A stretch of DNA of 64,000 nt from Sphingomonas_Q fennica_A (lineage in GTDB: Bacteria; Pseudomonadota; Alphaproteobacteria; Sphingomonadales; Sphingomonadaceae). The notes below the pieces were generated by a model. The model made no database searches. It was given only the letters and a program-made list of their open reading frames with translations, and was not told the origin of the DNA. The stretch lies in assembly GCA_036946415.1 (NCBI GenBank), contig JAQIJD010000011.1, forward strand, positions 50,011-114,010. Direction: 5' to 3'. Below are positions 33,801 through 41,283 of the stretch, one piece after another (position 1 is the stretch's first letter; every line of letters starts with the position of its first letter). The position numbers and the translations under genes are program-made.

Positions 33801-35222
33801 GCCGAGATATGGGCGGCCGCCTACCCCGGCTCCGTGGTCGGCACGCCGGACGGGCCGGCCTTGCCCGACCTTCCCGAGCGCGGCGAGGAGGAGCGGACCG
33901 TGATCCGCATCCATGCCGCGGAATGGCCGGATGCGGCGGCGCTGGCGGGGCGGCTGCGGCTGCTCCGCCACCGGCAGGCGGACAGGGCCGAGGACGGCGG
34001 CTTCCGCATCCTGCTGGTGCTGCCCGCGCCGCCGCCCGCCGGTGCGCTGGACGGCGAACTCGTCCACTACCACGTCGAGAACGAACCACCCTATGACGAA
34101 CAGGCCGCCCCGCGCCTCGCGATGCTGGTGGGCGGGGCGGACGACCTCCGCCGGCGCCTGCGCGATTATGCGCGGCCGCACACGATCGACCTCTATGAGA
34201 TCGCCCGCAAGGCGCCGGACGAGCCGCTCGACCCGAAGGCGATCGATGCGCTGCTGCCCGCGCTGCCGCCGCCCGGCGCGCCCCGCCCGCTGGTGATCGC
34301 CGAAAATCTCGAACTGCTGATCCGCGACGACAAGGGGCGCGGCAGGGCGCTGGCGCTGCTGGAGGAATTGGTGCGCCGGCAGGGACCGAATACGCACCGG
34401 CCGGGCTGCCCGCCCGCCTTCCGCCTGCTGCTGCTGGCCGACATCAGCCCGCTCGACCGCTTCCTGCAAGCCAGCGAATGGCGCGACGAGGAAACCGACG
34501 CCGAGGCGACCGGCGGGCTGGACGATCCGGCCGAACGCATCCGCTGGAGCCGGCTGCTCGAGAATTTCACGACCTACACCGGCCGGGTCACGCCCCGGCA
34601 GCGCACCTATCAGCCCGGCGATACCGATATCGGCCCCAGCCTGCGCTTCCTGCTGGCGGAGGTCGCCTACCTGCCCGATCCCGTCGTTCGCGCCCTGCTG
34701 CCAGACACCGACGACACGCTGCTCGAACGGGACATCGTCGACTGGGGCCAGTTCCTCAAGGATACGTCGCCGGCCGCGATCGCCGATTTCCTCGCCTCGC
34801 AACTCATCGAACATTATCATTATCTGTGGTCGATCTCGTCGCGCGCCGAACAGATATTGATGCACCGGATGGCGGCCGGCGAACTGCCCGTGACCCGACG
34901 CGCCTATGCGCTGCGCTCGCTGGTGCGACGCGGGATCGTGGTGCTGGACCCGGCGCCGCGGCTGATGAGCTACAGCTTCGCGCGGTTCGTGCGCACGGTC
35001 GAACGGCCCGAGCAGCTACGCCGCTGGATCCGGCAGGCGCCGCAGGGCGGGTGGACGCGCATCCACGGCAATCTCACGATCGTCCTGCCCGTCGTGCTGC
35101 TGCTGGGCGGCGTGCTGGCGGTGCAGGGGCTGGTCGGCATCGAGGCGGTGGTACCGCTGATCGCCGCCGCCGCCTCGGCCCTGCTGAGGCCGCTGCTGTC
35201 CGCTTCCCAGTCGGCCGGCTGA
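30807..35222 (+). CDS. Giant multi-pass membrane protein, unknown function
   Basis: The product has 1471 residues. Predicted helices lie at about 17-38, 312-331, 347-373, 682-707, 731-751, 755-776, 804-826, 939-965, 1422-1442 and 1446-1465. Large loops at 39-310 and 374-680 carry several cysteines and could be extracytoplasmic sensor domains. The ~450-residue domain at 966-1420 has alternating strands and helices (RPLVIAENLELLIRDDKG, FRLLLLADISPLDRFL, RSLVRRGIVVLDPAPRLMSY) reminiscent of an NTPase or STAND-like fold, but no Walker A loop is visible. Translation is coupled to the DyP gene by a GTGA overlap. No known family was recognised. Confidence 0.75.
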   Translation: MTVARASDTAPVHGFGWKLMVLLIVLAGATGLTALLIGRMQSVSQATDLQAFQRLAITAQSFAAWPRVAADIGRRSVPLRGGGPAAAADLIHPQFGRLPLRYEWGAARDCDAGPRLALGSTGMTVSGSTIRFGDARDGAVADAIDTMAVGGNRDGSDRICFAIGPLPYRHTLAVPEGFQALLLFDDQPAAAGRDERRTATGGRLVAQVGADVLPIRDTADIPDLQRLLHRAATEQKPATVTDSAGVISAIGTTLSRRDSAYLAPVDTAIAGRPYRLYVYPVTIRLGDAEQRMLVVGAMLPHPSLFDVNLNGSRIAVIGLLLLAFLTLTPFLRLDNLGAMDGVRQSDVMVMGGALMLGFAIAATIAALAVTSVGARRGADAALARQAAGLAGAIGGEISSLGECRQPGALAAAVDGGGLPVRPARPDDGCRTDGIAWPDVTIFIDADGQQAFAGGRFVPLIGYTPRPGALFDVGDRSYFVRARDRDVVPGTAGLAGRIARGLASCDRIPCRDPLSRALAPATGITIEQVLSRADGIAKTLLALPLRPADKTFLAKARARAVALGFVMRSMLAPAMPSGMRYAVIDLSQRPELPAIFHSDPERANAERFGLTLSAATLARFLNATRLPRAACAGAGGTVETAAFSGRYIGEDQRFATALVPCTEWSVVTFMADARIDARGIYPAEVALAAWMGFALVLVAALGLALVAIRRLTRLRFGMFWPDALQTETYRRIAIGLAVAIVAALAARFVFGLPGGWPLLLAPAACGAAFAYLLRQVLGRDGETPREAWLRQTPYLPVMNRRTERFYLLALALWLAMAAAVPVLLIAADADAHNRARIVAADRDAAIAAGQAKARALKLIGASQRGVIDGRGLPADGGRGGAPSTPPAVRDGNVAALLFCLLDRGPCRPRSDAAGAGKASADLPGADRPAGHAAGVLPHGVVFSIAWGSIVILALLLPAAMLRLFSRTLLGFGVPLEPVRYPRIRPGQVRAWTVSTAPSDAEIWAAAYPGSVVGTPDGPALPDLPERGEEERTVIRIHAAEWPDAAALAGRLRLLRHRQADRAEDGGFRILLVLPAPPPAGALDGELVHYHVENEPPYDEQAAPRLAMLVGGADDLRRRLRDYARPHTIDLYEIARKAPDEPLDPKAIDALLPALPPPGAPRPLVIAENLELLIRDDKGRGRALALLEELVRRQGPNTHRPGCPPAFRLLLLADISPLDRFLQASEWRDEETDAEATGGLDDPAERIRWSRLLENFTTYTGRVTPRQRTYQPGDTDIGPSLRFLLAEVAYLPDPVVRALLPDTDDTLLERDIVDWGQFLKDTSPAAIADFLASQLIEHYHYLWSISSRAEQILMHRMAAGELPVTRRAYALRSLVRRGIVVLDPAPRLMSYSFARFVRTVERPEQLRRWIRQAPQGGWTRIHGNLTIVLPVVLLLGGVLAVQGLVGIEAVVPLIAAAASALLRPLLSASQSAG

Positions 35223-35228
35223 TCGTAT

Positions 35229-35705
35229 CTATCCGGCCGCGCAGCGGCGGCAGGTGCCGCGCACCTCGATCACCGGCCGGCGCGCGGCGAAGCCGGTCGC
35301 GTCCGCCGCGCGGCGAACGCTGTCGGCGATACGGTCGTCGTCGATGTGGTCGGTGTCGCCGCAGGCGTCGCAGATCAGGAAGATGCAGTCGTGGCGACAT
35401 TCGGGATGCGCGTTGGCGACATAGGCGTTGGCGCTCTCGATCCGCTGCGCCACGTTGGCGGCGACGAACAGATCGAGGATGCGATAGACGCTGTTCGCCG
35501 CGATGCGACGGTCCTCCATCTTCGACAGCGCCTCGGCGATGTCGTAGGCGGAGGCGGGCTTGGTGAAGCTGGCCAGCGCCGCGAACACCTTACGCCGCAT
35601 CGGCGTCCATTGCTCGCCCGCGGCATTGATCGCAGCGCCCGCCGCATCGGCCAGCGCGTCGCCGTGCAGATCGCCATGCCGGTGCATTCCGTTCATATGC
35701 CCCAT
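35229..35705 (-). CDS. zur: Fur-family regulator, probable zinc-responsive Zur
   Basis: The product has 158 residues. An N-terminal winged helix (WTPMRRKVFAALASFTKPAS, YDIAEALSKMEDRRIAANSV) precedes a dimerisation domain with two CxxC pairs (CDACG and CRRC) for structural zinc and HPECRHDCIF. It opens with a His-rich leader (HMNGMHRHGDLHGD). Zur is favoured over Fur because the gene is divergent from a TonB receptor with a palindromic site in the shared gap, but metal specificity is inferred. Starts at 35705, 35696 and 35687 are all possible; the first is used. Confidence 0.78.
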   Translation of the reverse strand: MGHMNGMHRHGDLHGDALADAAGAAINAAGEQWTPMRRKVFAALASFTKPASAYDIAEALSKMEDRRIAANSVYRILDLFVAANVAQRIESANAYVANAHPECRHDCIFLICDACGDTDHIDDDRIADSVRRAADATGFAARRPVIEVRGTCRRCAAG

Positions 35706-35768
35706 GTATTGCCCCGGGCCGCCATCCGCAATCGCCCCGCCGCGCCGGCGGGACGAGCATGACGATTT

Positions 35769-35784
35769 GCATTGATATAACAGC
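35769..35784. promoter_or_regulatory. Candidate Zur/Fur operator
   Basis: GCATTGATATAACAGC is an imperfect palindrome centred on ATAT in the gap between the regulator and the TonB receptor. It resembles the AT-rich core of alphaproteobacterial Zur boxes. Binding is inferred. Confidence 0.4.
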
Positions 35785-35828
35785 GCATCGAGCCTAGGCG
35801 ACGATCGAATCCTCGGGGGGACATCGCC

Positions 35829-37943
35829 ATGACCGATCTTCTGCGCACCACCGCCAGCCTGCTCGCGCTGGCACTCGCCGCGCCCGCCCTCGCCCAGACC
35901 GCGGCCGGCGGGGACATCATCGTCACCGCCCCCGTCGTCCGCAGCGAGCGGGACGTGTTGCAGGGCACGTCGGTCCTGGCCGGCGAGGCGCTGGCCCGCG
36001 ATCTGCGCCCGACGATCGGCGAGACGCTGACGCGGCTGCCGGGCGTCTCCGCCACCTCGTTCGGCCCCAGCGCCTCGCGCCCGATCCTGCGCGGCTTCCA
36101 GGGGGAGCGCATCCGCGTGCTGACCGACGGGATCGGATCGATCGACGTCAGCAACACCTCGGTCGACCATGCGGTCGTCATCGATCCGCTGCTGGCCGAG
36201 CGGATCGAGGTGCTGCGCGGCCCTTCCGCGCTGCTGTTCGGATCGTCGGCGGTGGGCGGCGTCGTCAACGTCATCGACACGCGCATCCCGCGGGCGCGGC
36301 CCGACGGCGGCTACCGGCTGGGCGGCATCGCCACCTATGGCAGCGCCGCCAACGAACGATCCGGCGAACTGGCGGGCGACGTTTCGGTCGGCGAATTCCT
36401 CGTGCTGCACGCCGACGGCTCCTACCTGAAGACCGGCAACCTCAGGATCGGCGGCAACGCTCTGTCCCCCACGGCGCGCGCCGCGGCGCTCGGCCAGGTC
36501 GGGCTGCCGCAGGAGGGGGACGAACCGATCGACTTCGCCGCCAATGCCGCGATCGCCAACAAGCTGCCCAACAGCTTCGCGGAGACGTGGACGGCGGGTG
36601 CCGGCGCCAGCATCATCACGGATAGCGGGCAGCTCGGCATCAGCTACAGCCATTACGACAGCTTCTACGGCATCCCCGTCCGCTATGCGACGGCGGTCGG
36701 CCAGGAGCAGGAGGCGCCGCGGCTCGACATCGTCCAGAACCGCGTCGACCTGCGCGGCGAGGTCGAGACGGGCGGCGGCCTGCTCGACCGGATCAGGGTC
36801 CGCGCCGGCCAGGCCACCTATCGCCACTTCGAGCTTGAGGAATCGGGCGAGATCGGCACCGCCTTCTACAACAACGGGCTGGAGGGGCGGATCGAGCTGG
36901 TGCAGGCGCGGCGCGGGGCGTGGAGCGGCGCCTCCGGCGTCCAATATTTCAACCGCCAGTTCAACGTCGTCGGCGAGGAAGCCTTCCTGCCGCGCAACGA
37001 GACGAACCAGACCGGCCTGTTCACGCTCCAGCAGCTCGATTTCGGGGCGGTGAAGGCGGAAGCGGGTGCGCGCTACGAATGGACCGATCAGGCCGCCAAG
37101 AACGATCCCGACGCCCGCTTCTTCACCGGCAAGCGCAGCTTCGGCGCCTTTTCCGGATCGCTGGGCGGATCATACGGCCTCGCGGACAGCTTCCGCATCG
37201 GCCTCAACGGTTCCTATACCGAACGCGCGCCCTCGGCGGAGGAATTGTTCGCCAACGGCGGCCATGCCGGCACGCAGGCCTATGAACTGGGCGATCCCGA
37301 CTTCCGGCTGGAACGCAGCTGGGGGATCGAGGCGACGCTCCACGCGCACAGCGACCGGCTGAACTTCGACGCCTCGGCCTATTACAACCGCATCTCGAAC
37401 TTCATCTTCGAAAATCAGGTGGATCAGGGCATCTGCGAAGCCGCCGCCGGCCAATATGGCGCGGTCGATCGCGAAGTCGAGCTGCCCTGCTTCCGCTATA
37501 CGCAGGCGGCGGCACGCTATTACGGGTTCGAGGCGGACCTGTCCGCCAAGCTGTTCACGCTGGGCACGACGCGGATCAACGCCGATGTGCTGGGCGACTA
37601 TGTCCATGCCAACGTCGTCGATCGCGGGCCGGTGCCGCGCATCCCGGCGCCGCGCGTGCTGGGCGGCCTTGAAGCGCAGGGCGACGCCTTCACCGCGCGC
37701 GGCGAGGTGGAGCATGTCTTCCAGCAGGATCGCACCGCCGCGTTCGAGACGCGCACCGCCGATTACACGATGGTCAACGCCAGCCTGTCGTTCGCGCCGT
37801 TCGGGCGGGATGACAAGACGCAGCTGATCGTCAGCGCCAACAACATCTTCGACGTGACGGCGCGCCGCGCCGCCAGCTTCCTTAAGGATTTCGCCCCGCT
37901 CGCCGGACGCGACATCCGCGCCACGATCCGGTTCGGGCTCTAG
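35829..37943 (+). CDS. TonB-dependent outer-membrane receptor, ZnuD-like by context
   Basis: The product has 704 residues with a signal peptide ending ALAQ (about 23). The plug domain contains TIGETLTRLPGVSATSFGPS, RPILRGFQGERIRVLTDGI and ERIEVLRGPSALLFGSSAVG. It is followed by a 22-strand type barrel ending in TIRFGL. It imports a small nutrient using TonB energy. Location next to a Zur-type regulator suggests zinc uptake as in ZnuD, but the substrate is not shown by sequence. RBS GGGGGGA lies upstream of ATG 35829. Confidence 0.88.
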   Translation: MTDLLRTTASLLALALAAPALAQTAAGGDIIVTAPVVRSERDVLQGTSVLAGEALARDLRPTIGETLTRLPGVSATSFGPSASRPILRGFQGERIRVLTDGIGSIDVSNTSVDHAVVIDPLLAERIEVLRGPSALLFGSSAVGGVVNVIDTRIPRARPDGGYRLGGIATYGSAANERSGELAGDVSVGEFLVLHADGSYLKTGNLRIGGNALSPTARAAALGQVGLPQEGDEPIDFAANAAIANKLPNSFAETWTAGAGASIITDSGQLGISYSHYDSFYGIPVRYATAVGQEQEAPRLDIVQNRVDLRGEVETGGGLLDRIRVRAGQATYRHFELEESGEIGTAFYNNGLEGRIELVQARRGAWSGASGVQYFNRQFNVVGEEAFLPRNETNQTGLFTLQQLDFGAVKAEAGARYEWTDQAAKNDPDARFFTGKRSFGAFSGSLGGSYGLADSFRIGLNGSYTERAPSAEELFANGGHAGTQAYELGDPDFRLERSWGIEATLHAHSDRLNFDASAYYNRISNFIFENQVDQGICEAAAGQYGAVDREVELPCFRYTQAAARYYGFEADLSAKLFTLGTTRINADVLGDYVHANVVDRGPVPRIPAPRVLGGLEAQGDAFTARGEVEHVFQQDRTAAFETRTADYTMVNASLSFAPFGRDDKTQLIVSANNIFDVTARRAASFLKDFAPLAGRDIRATIRFGL

Positions 37944-38020
37944 GTCGGATCGACATTCAGGGTGCCCAATTGGCATGAAGGCTGATTCATAGGCATCCGT
38001 GTTGCGGCGCAAAGCGGACG

Positions 38021-38140
38021 ATGGGGATCAAGCGGTCCGAGTTGAGCGCGGCGCAATGGTGGCGGATTGCGTCGCTGGTTCCGGACAAGAGCGCTGATCC
38101 TGGCCGGACGGGTGCGGACAACCGCTTGTTCGTGAACGGA
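38021..38140 (+). mobile_element. Truncated IS5-family (IS427-like) transposase remnant
   Basis: A frame starting at ATG 38021 reads RSELSAAQWWRIASLVPDKS, then DPGRTGADNRLFVNG, which is the N-terminus of IS427-group transposases. Similarity stops abruptly at about 38140, where an unrelated frame begins. The rest of the transposase and the right end are absent, so this is a dead fragment. Confidence 0.8.
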
Positions 38141-38630
38141 TGTCTTTGCGGTGCCCTTGTCGATCGCCGCGCTGATCGAGGGCGTGGCGATGCCGACGAT
38201 CGCGATCGTCGCCGCGGTCGCCGCCGCCTATCTGCTGTTCTGGGTGGCGCTGGCGGTGCTGGTCGGGCGCCTGCACTGGACCTCCGCTGCCGATGCCGCG
38301 ATGCTGGCGGCGGCGTGGCTGGTGCCGGTGCTGATCGTGCCGACGCTCGGCCATGTCTCGATCGGCGCCCGCGTGGCCGCCTATCGCGCCGGGCTGGAGG
38401 CACGCGATGCGGCGGGCCGGTCGCTCGGCTGGCTCTTGCCGTCGGTGGGCGTGCAGGGGCTGCTGACCCGGCTGGCGCATACCGACCTGCAAGCGCAGCT
38501 CGCCTATCAGGATCGCATCCGCGCCTTCCACGCCCGGCTGCGCGGCTTCTACTACGGCTATCTGTTTCACGACCGGCCGTTCGCCGGCGCCGACTTCGAC
38601 CGCGCGCCGATGTTCGGCACGCCGGACTGA
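38139..38630 (+). pseudogene. C-terminal remnant of a DUF3526-type ABC-2 permease
   Basis: About 163 codons remain. They include a transmembrane helix (IAIVAAVAAAYLLFWVALAV), a second hydrophobic stretch (DAAMLAAAWLVPVLIVPTL) and the family-type tail PSVGVQGLLTRLAHTDLQAQ, then RLRGFYYGYLFHDRPF. From memory this matches the end of DUF3526 permeases, which are usually about 450 residues. The N-terminal two thirds and the start codon are replaced by the IS fragment, which suggests an IS-mediated deletion. GTG 38151 could still initiate a short product. Confidence 0.7.
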
Positions 38631-38639
38631 CGGGGCCGT

Positions 38640-38667
38640 GGGCCGGCCTCGGCGGAGAAGCCGGCCC
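38640..38667. terminator. Convergent hairpin terminator
   Basis: GGGCCGGC (38640-38647) pairs with GCCGGCCC (38660-38667), between the permease remnant and the hemerythrin-like gene. Confidence 0.65.
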
Positions 38668-38675
38668 GCGCTCCG

Positions 38676-39272
38676 TCAGGCGATCTTGAGGCCTTCCTTG
38701 TTCATCGCGACGGTCAACTGCTTGTTGCCGTCCTCGTCCAGCGCGGCGCGCAGGCGGGGGAAGATCACCTCTTCCTCCTCCTTCATATGCGCCTCGATCC
38801 GCGAGCGGAACTCGCCCACCTTGCGCGACCAGCTGGGCGAATCCTTCGGCAGCATCGTCAGATCGTAGAGATATTGCTTCACATAGCCGTGGTCTTCGTT
38901 GAGGTGATCGGCCTCGGCCACCTGCCCGTTGTCGCGGAGCGCGGCGTAGATGGCATTCTCCTCCTCCATCGCATGCTTGGCGAGGGCATGCTTCAGCTGC
39001 ATCAGCAGGAAGGCGCGCTTGCTGGTCTGTGCCTCGCCCGTCTCCTGGATCTTGTCGAAGATGGCGAGCGTGGCCTTGTGTTCGGCCGCCAGCGCGTCCG
39101 CCCAATTGCCGGCGAGCGCGGTCGGCGCCTGCACCACGGCCTTGCGGAACAGATTGGCGGCGAGGCCGAGCGCGAGACCCGCGGCGGCGGCCCCGGCGGC
39201 GAGCGCGGTGCCCGAGGGGGCGGCGCGTTCGGTGGTGGCAGCCTTCGGCTTTTCGGCGGTGGTGGTGGCCAT
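38676..39272 (-). CDS. Hemerythrin-like HHE-domain protein with membrane anchor
   Basis: The product has 198 residues. An N-terminal Ala/Gly-rich hydrophobic segment (about 22-40) may anchor it. The C-terminal four-helix region holds the metal-ligand pattern: AEHKATLAIFDKI, KHALAKHAMEEENAIY, NEDHGYVKQYLYD and EAHMKEEEEVIFPRL. Hemerythrin domains bind a di-iron centre and sense or store oxygen, or handle nitric oxide or iron. AAGGAG is ideally spaced before ATG 39272. Confidence 0.88.
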   Translation of the reverse strand: MATTTAEKPKAATTERAAPSGTALAAGAAAAGLALGLAANLFRKAVVQAPTALAGNWADALAAEHKATLAIFDKIQETGEAQTSKRAFLLMQLKHALAKHAMEEENAIYAALRDNGQVAEADHLNEDHGYVKQYLYDLTMLPKDSPSWSRKVGEFRSRIEAHMKEEEEVIFPRLRAALDEDGNKQLTVAMNKEGLKIA

Positions 39273-39337
39273 CGGATAACTCCTTCGCGTGCCTGGGATA
39301 AGCGCTAAACACGCCAGACCGCGAAGGGTGCCCCGCC

Positions 39338-39994
39338 TCAACCCTTGCAGGGGCGGATCGCCGCCGGCGCGGGGCGGGCGCCGGCGGCGCGATAGAGCGC
39401 GAGATAGGCGCCGGCGCGCGGGATGGCGCGGCGGCCGGCGGGCGCGAAGCCGACGCTGCGCAACTCGCAGTCGAGCAGCGCGGGCGGCGTGCCGTGCTGA
39501 CCGGTCGGCCGGTCGGCATCGACGATCGCGACGAGGCCGCCCGGCTTCAGCGCCGGGCGCAGCCGCCACAGGAAGGCGTAGGGGCTTTCGATCTCATGAT
39601 ACATGTGGATCAGGAAGATGCGGTCGAACGCGCCCGCCGCCAGCTTGGGGTCGTCCGGCGTGCCGAGCAATGTGTCGACGCCGGCAACCTTCTCCCGTGC
39701 GATCCGCGCCGCCAGTCGCGCGCGATAGTCGGGCACGATGTCCTGCGCCACCACCCGGCCGCCGGGCGCCACCGCACGGGCGAGGCGGACGGTATAATAG
39801 CCTTCGCCGGCGCCCACGTCCGCCACGCTCATCCCCGGCCGGACGCCCGCCCAGCGGATGACGGTCCGCGCCTCGCCCTGCCGGTCGCGGGTCGCCTCGT
39901 CCGACCAGCGATCCGAGACGATCGCCGCGACGGGCCGGTCGGCGGCGGGAAAGCCCCCCGCGGCGGCGGCCGCCAGCAGCAGCGCCGCGATCAT
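39338..39994 (-). CDS. Class I SAM methyltransferase-like protein with signal peptide
   Basis: The product has 218 residues. The first ~18 residues (MIAALLLAAAAAGGFPAADR) look like an export signal. The rest is a Rossmann methyltransferase fold with motif I VADVGAGEGYYTVRLA, motif II region GGRVVAQDIVP, FDRIFLIHMYHEIESPYAFL and LKPGGLVAIVDADRP. Export of a SAM enzyme is puzzling because SAM is cytoplasmic; the hydrophobic stretch may instead be an anchor or the true start may be later. The start overlaps the prfB stop by one base. Confidence 0.8.
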   Translation of the reverse strand: MIAALLLAAAAAGGFPAADRPVAAIVSDRWSDEATRDRQGEARTVIRWAGVRPGMSVADVGAGEGYYTVRLARAVAPGGRVVAQDIVPDYRARLAARIAREKVAGVDTLLGTPDDPKLAAGAFDRIFLIHMYHEIESPYAFLWRLRPALKPGGLVAIVDADRPTGQHGTPPALLDCELRSVGFAPAGRRAIPRAGAYLALYRAAGARPAPAAIRPCKG

Positions 39995-41121
39995 CAGTCG
40001 ACGTCCTCCACCTCGACCGTCTCGCCCGTCACCCGCTGCGAGAGGGCGGCGGCCATGAAGCGATCGAGATCGCCGTCCAGCACGTCCGACGGAGCGGTCG
40101 AGGTGACGCCGGTGCGCAGATCCTTCACCAGCTGATAGGGCTGGAGGACGTAGCTGCGGATCTGGTGGCCCCAGCCGATATCGGTCTTGGTGGCGTTGGT
40201 GGCGTTGGCCGCCGCTTCCCGCTCGGCCAGTTCGCGCTCGTAGAGGCGGGCGCGCAGCTGGTTATAGGCTTCGGCCTTGTTCTTGTGCTGCGACCGCTGG
40301 TTCTGGCACTGCACGACGATGCCGGTGGGCAAGTGGGTGATGCGCACCGCCGAATCGGTGGTGTTGATGTGCTGGCCGCCGGCACCCGACGCGCGATAGG
40401 TGTCGATGCGCAGGTCGCTCTCGTTGAAGCTCACCTCGATATTCTCGTCCACCTCCGGATAGACCCAGACCGAGGCGAAGCTGGTGTGGCGGCGGGCGGC
40501 GCTGTCATAGGGGCTGATGCGGACGAGGCGGTGGACGCCGCTTTCCGTCTTGGCATAGCCATAAGCGTTCTCGCCCTTCAGCAGCATCGTCGCCGATTTG
40601 ATGCCCGCCTGCTCGCCGGCGTGGAAATCGATCAGCTCCACCTTCAGCCCGCGCCGTTCGGCCCAGCGCTGGTACATGCGCTGGAGCATAGAGGCCCAGT
40701 CCTGGCTTTCGGTGCCGCCGGCGCCGGCGTTCACCTCGATATAGCTGTTGTTGCCGTCCGCCTCGCCCGCCAGCAGCGCGGTGATCTTGTCGCGTTCGGC
40801 CCGTTCGGCGAGTGCTCCGAGGCTCTCGACGCCCTCGTCGGCCAGCGCCTGATCGCCTTCCGCCTCGGCCATCTCGATCAGTTCGACGGTATCGGCGCTC
40901 TCGCTTTCGATCGCGCGAACGGCGGCGATCGCCTCGTCCAGCCGGCGGCGTTCGCGCATCACCGCCTGCGCGGCCTTGGCATCGTCCCACAATTTCGGGT
41001 CTTCGACGCGGGCGTTCAGCTCGTCCAGCCGGCGGACCGCCCGGTCCCAGTCGAGGAAGCGGCGGACGAGGGCCATCGCCTGGGCGATCCGATCGAGATG
41101 GGCTTGCGCTTCGGCGCGCAT
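39994..41121 (-). CDS. prfB: Peptide chain release factor 2
   Basis: RF2 recognises UGA and UAA and hydrolyses peptidyl-tRNA through GGQ, seen here in SGAGGQHINTTDSAVR. The product has 375 residues. The stop-codon recognition segment reads RISPYDSAARRHTSF, SPY instead of the SPF of Escherichia coli. The N-terminus reads continuously through MALVRRFLDWDRAVRRL with no in-frame UGA, so the programmed +1 frameshift of many bacteria is absent. Confidence 0.95.
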   Translation of the reverse strand: MRAEAQAHLDRIAQAMALVRRFLDWDRAVRRLDELNARVEDPKLWDDAKAAQAVMRERRRLDEAIAAVRAIESESADTVELIEMAEAEGDQALADEGVESLGALAERAERDKITALLAGEADGNNSYIEVNAGAGGTESQDWASMLQRMYQRWAERRGLKVELIDFHAGEQAGIKSATMLLKGENAYGYAKTESGVHRLVRISPYDSAARRHTSFASVWVYPEVDENIEVSFNESDLRIDTYRASGAGGQHINTTDSAVRITHLPTGIVVQCQNQRSQHKNKAEAYNQLRARLYERELAEREAAANATNATKTDIGWGHQIRSYVLQPYQLVKDLRTGVTSTAPSDVLDGDLDRFMAAALSQRVTGETVEVEDVD

Positions 41122-41210
41122 ATTCGTGTCTCCGTGGGGCGGCGGCGCGGCCGCGCTGTCCCCGCGCTAGATAGAGATTATGCGGCGGCGCGCCAGTCCC
41201 GACAAATTAG

Positions 41211-41230
41211 TGCGACTGACTTGCAATAGC
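41211..41230. promoter_or_regulatory. Weak candidate Fur box before the siderophore receptor
   Basis: TGCGACTGACTTGCAATAGC lies 53 bases before the receptor start and roughly matches the alternating TGC/GCA layout of alphaproteobacterial Fur sites. The match is loose; it is listed mainly because iron regulation is expected here. Confidence 0.3.
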
Positions 41231-41283
41231 GATCAACCCTGCTATCGGCCCCCACGAATGCAATCCCTTGGGGGGACTTAACC

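Noticed and set aside
30792..34865. Very long open frame antisense to the giant membrane gene
   Set aside because: At about 70 percent GC long antisense frames arise by chance; its composition is Arg/Gln/Asp-rich and it shows no domains.
39994..41121. Programmed frameshift in prfB
   Set aside because: The N-terminal region reads through without an in-frame UGA, so no frameshift is needed.
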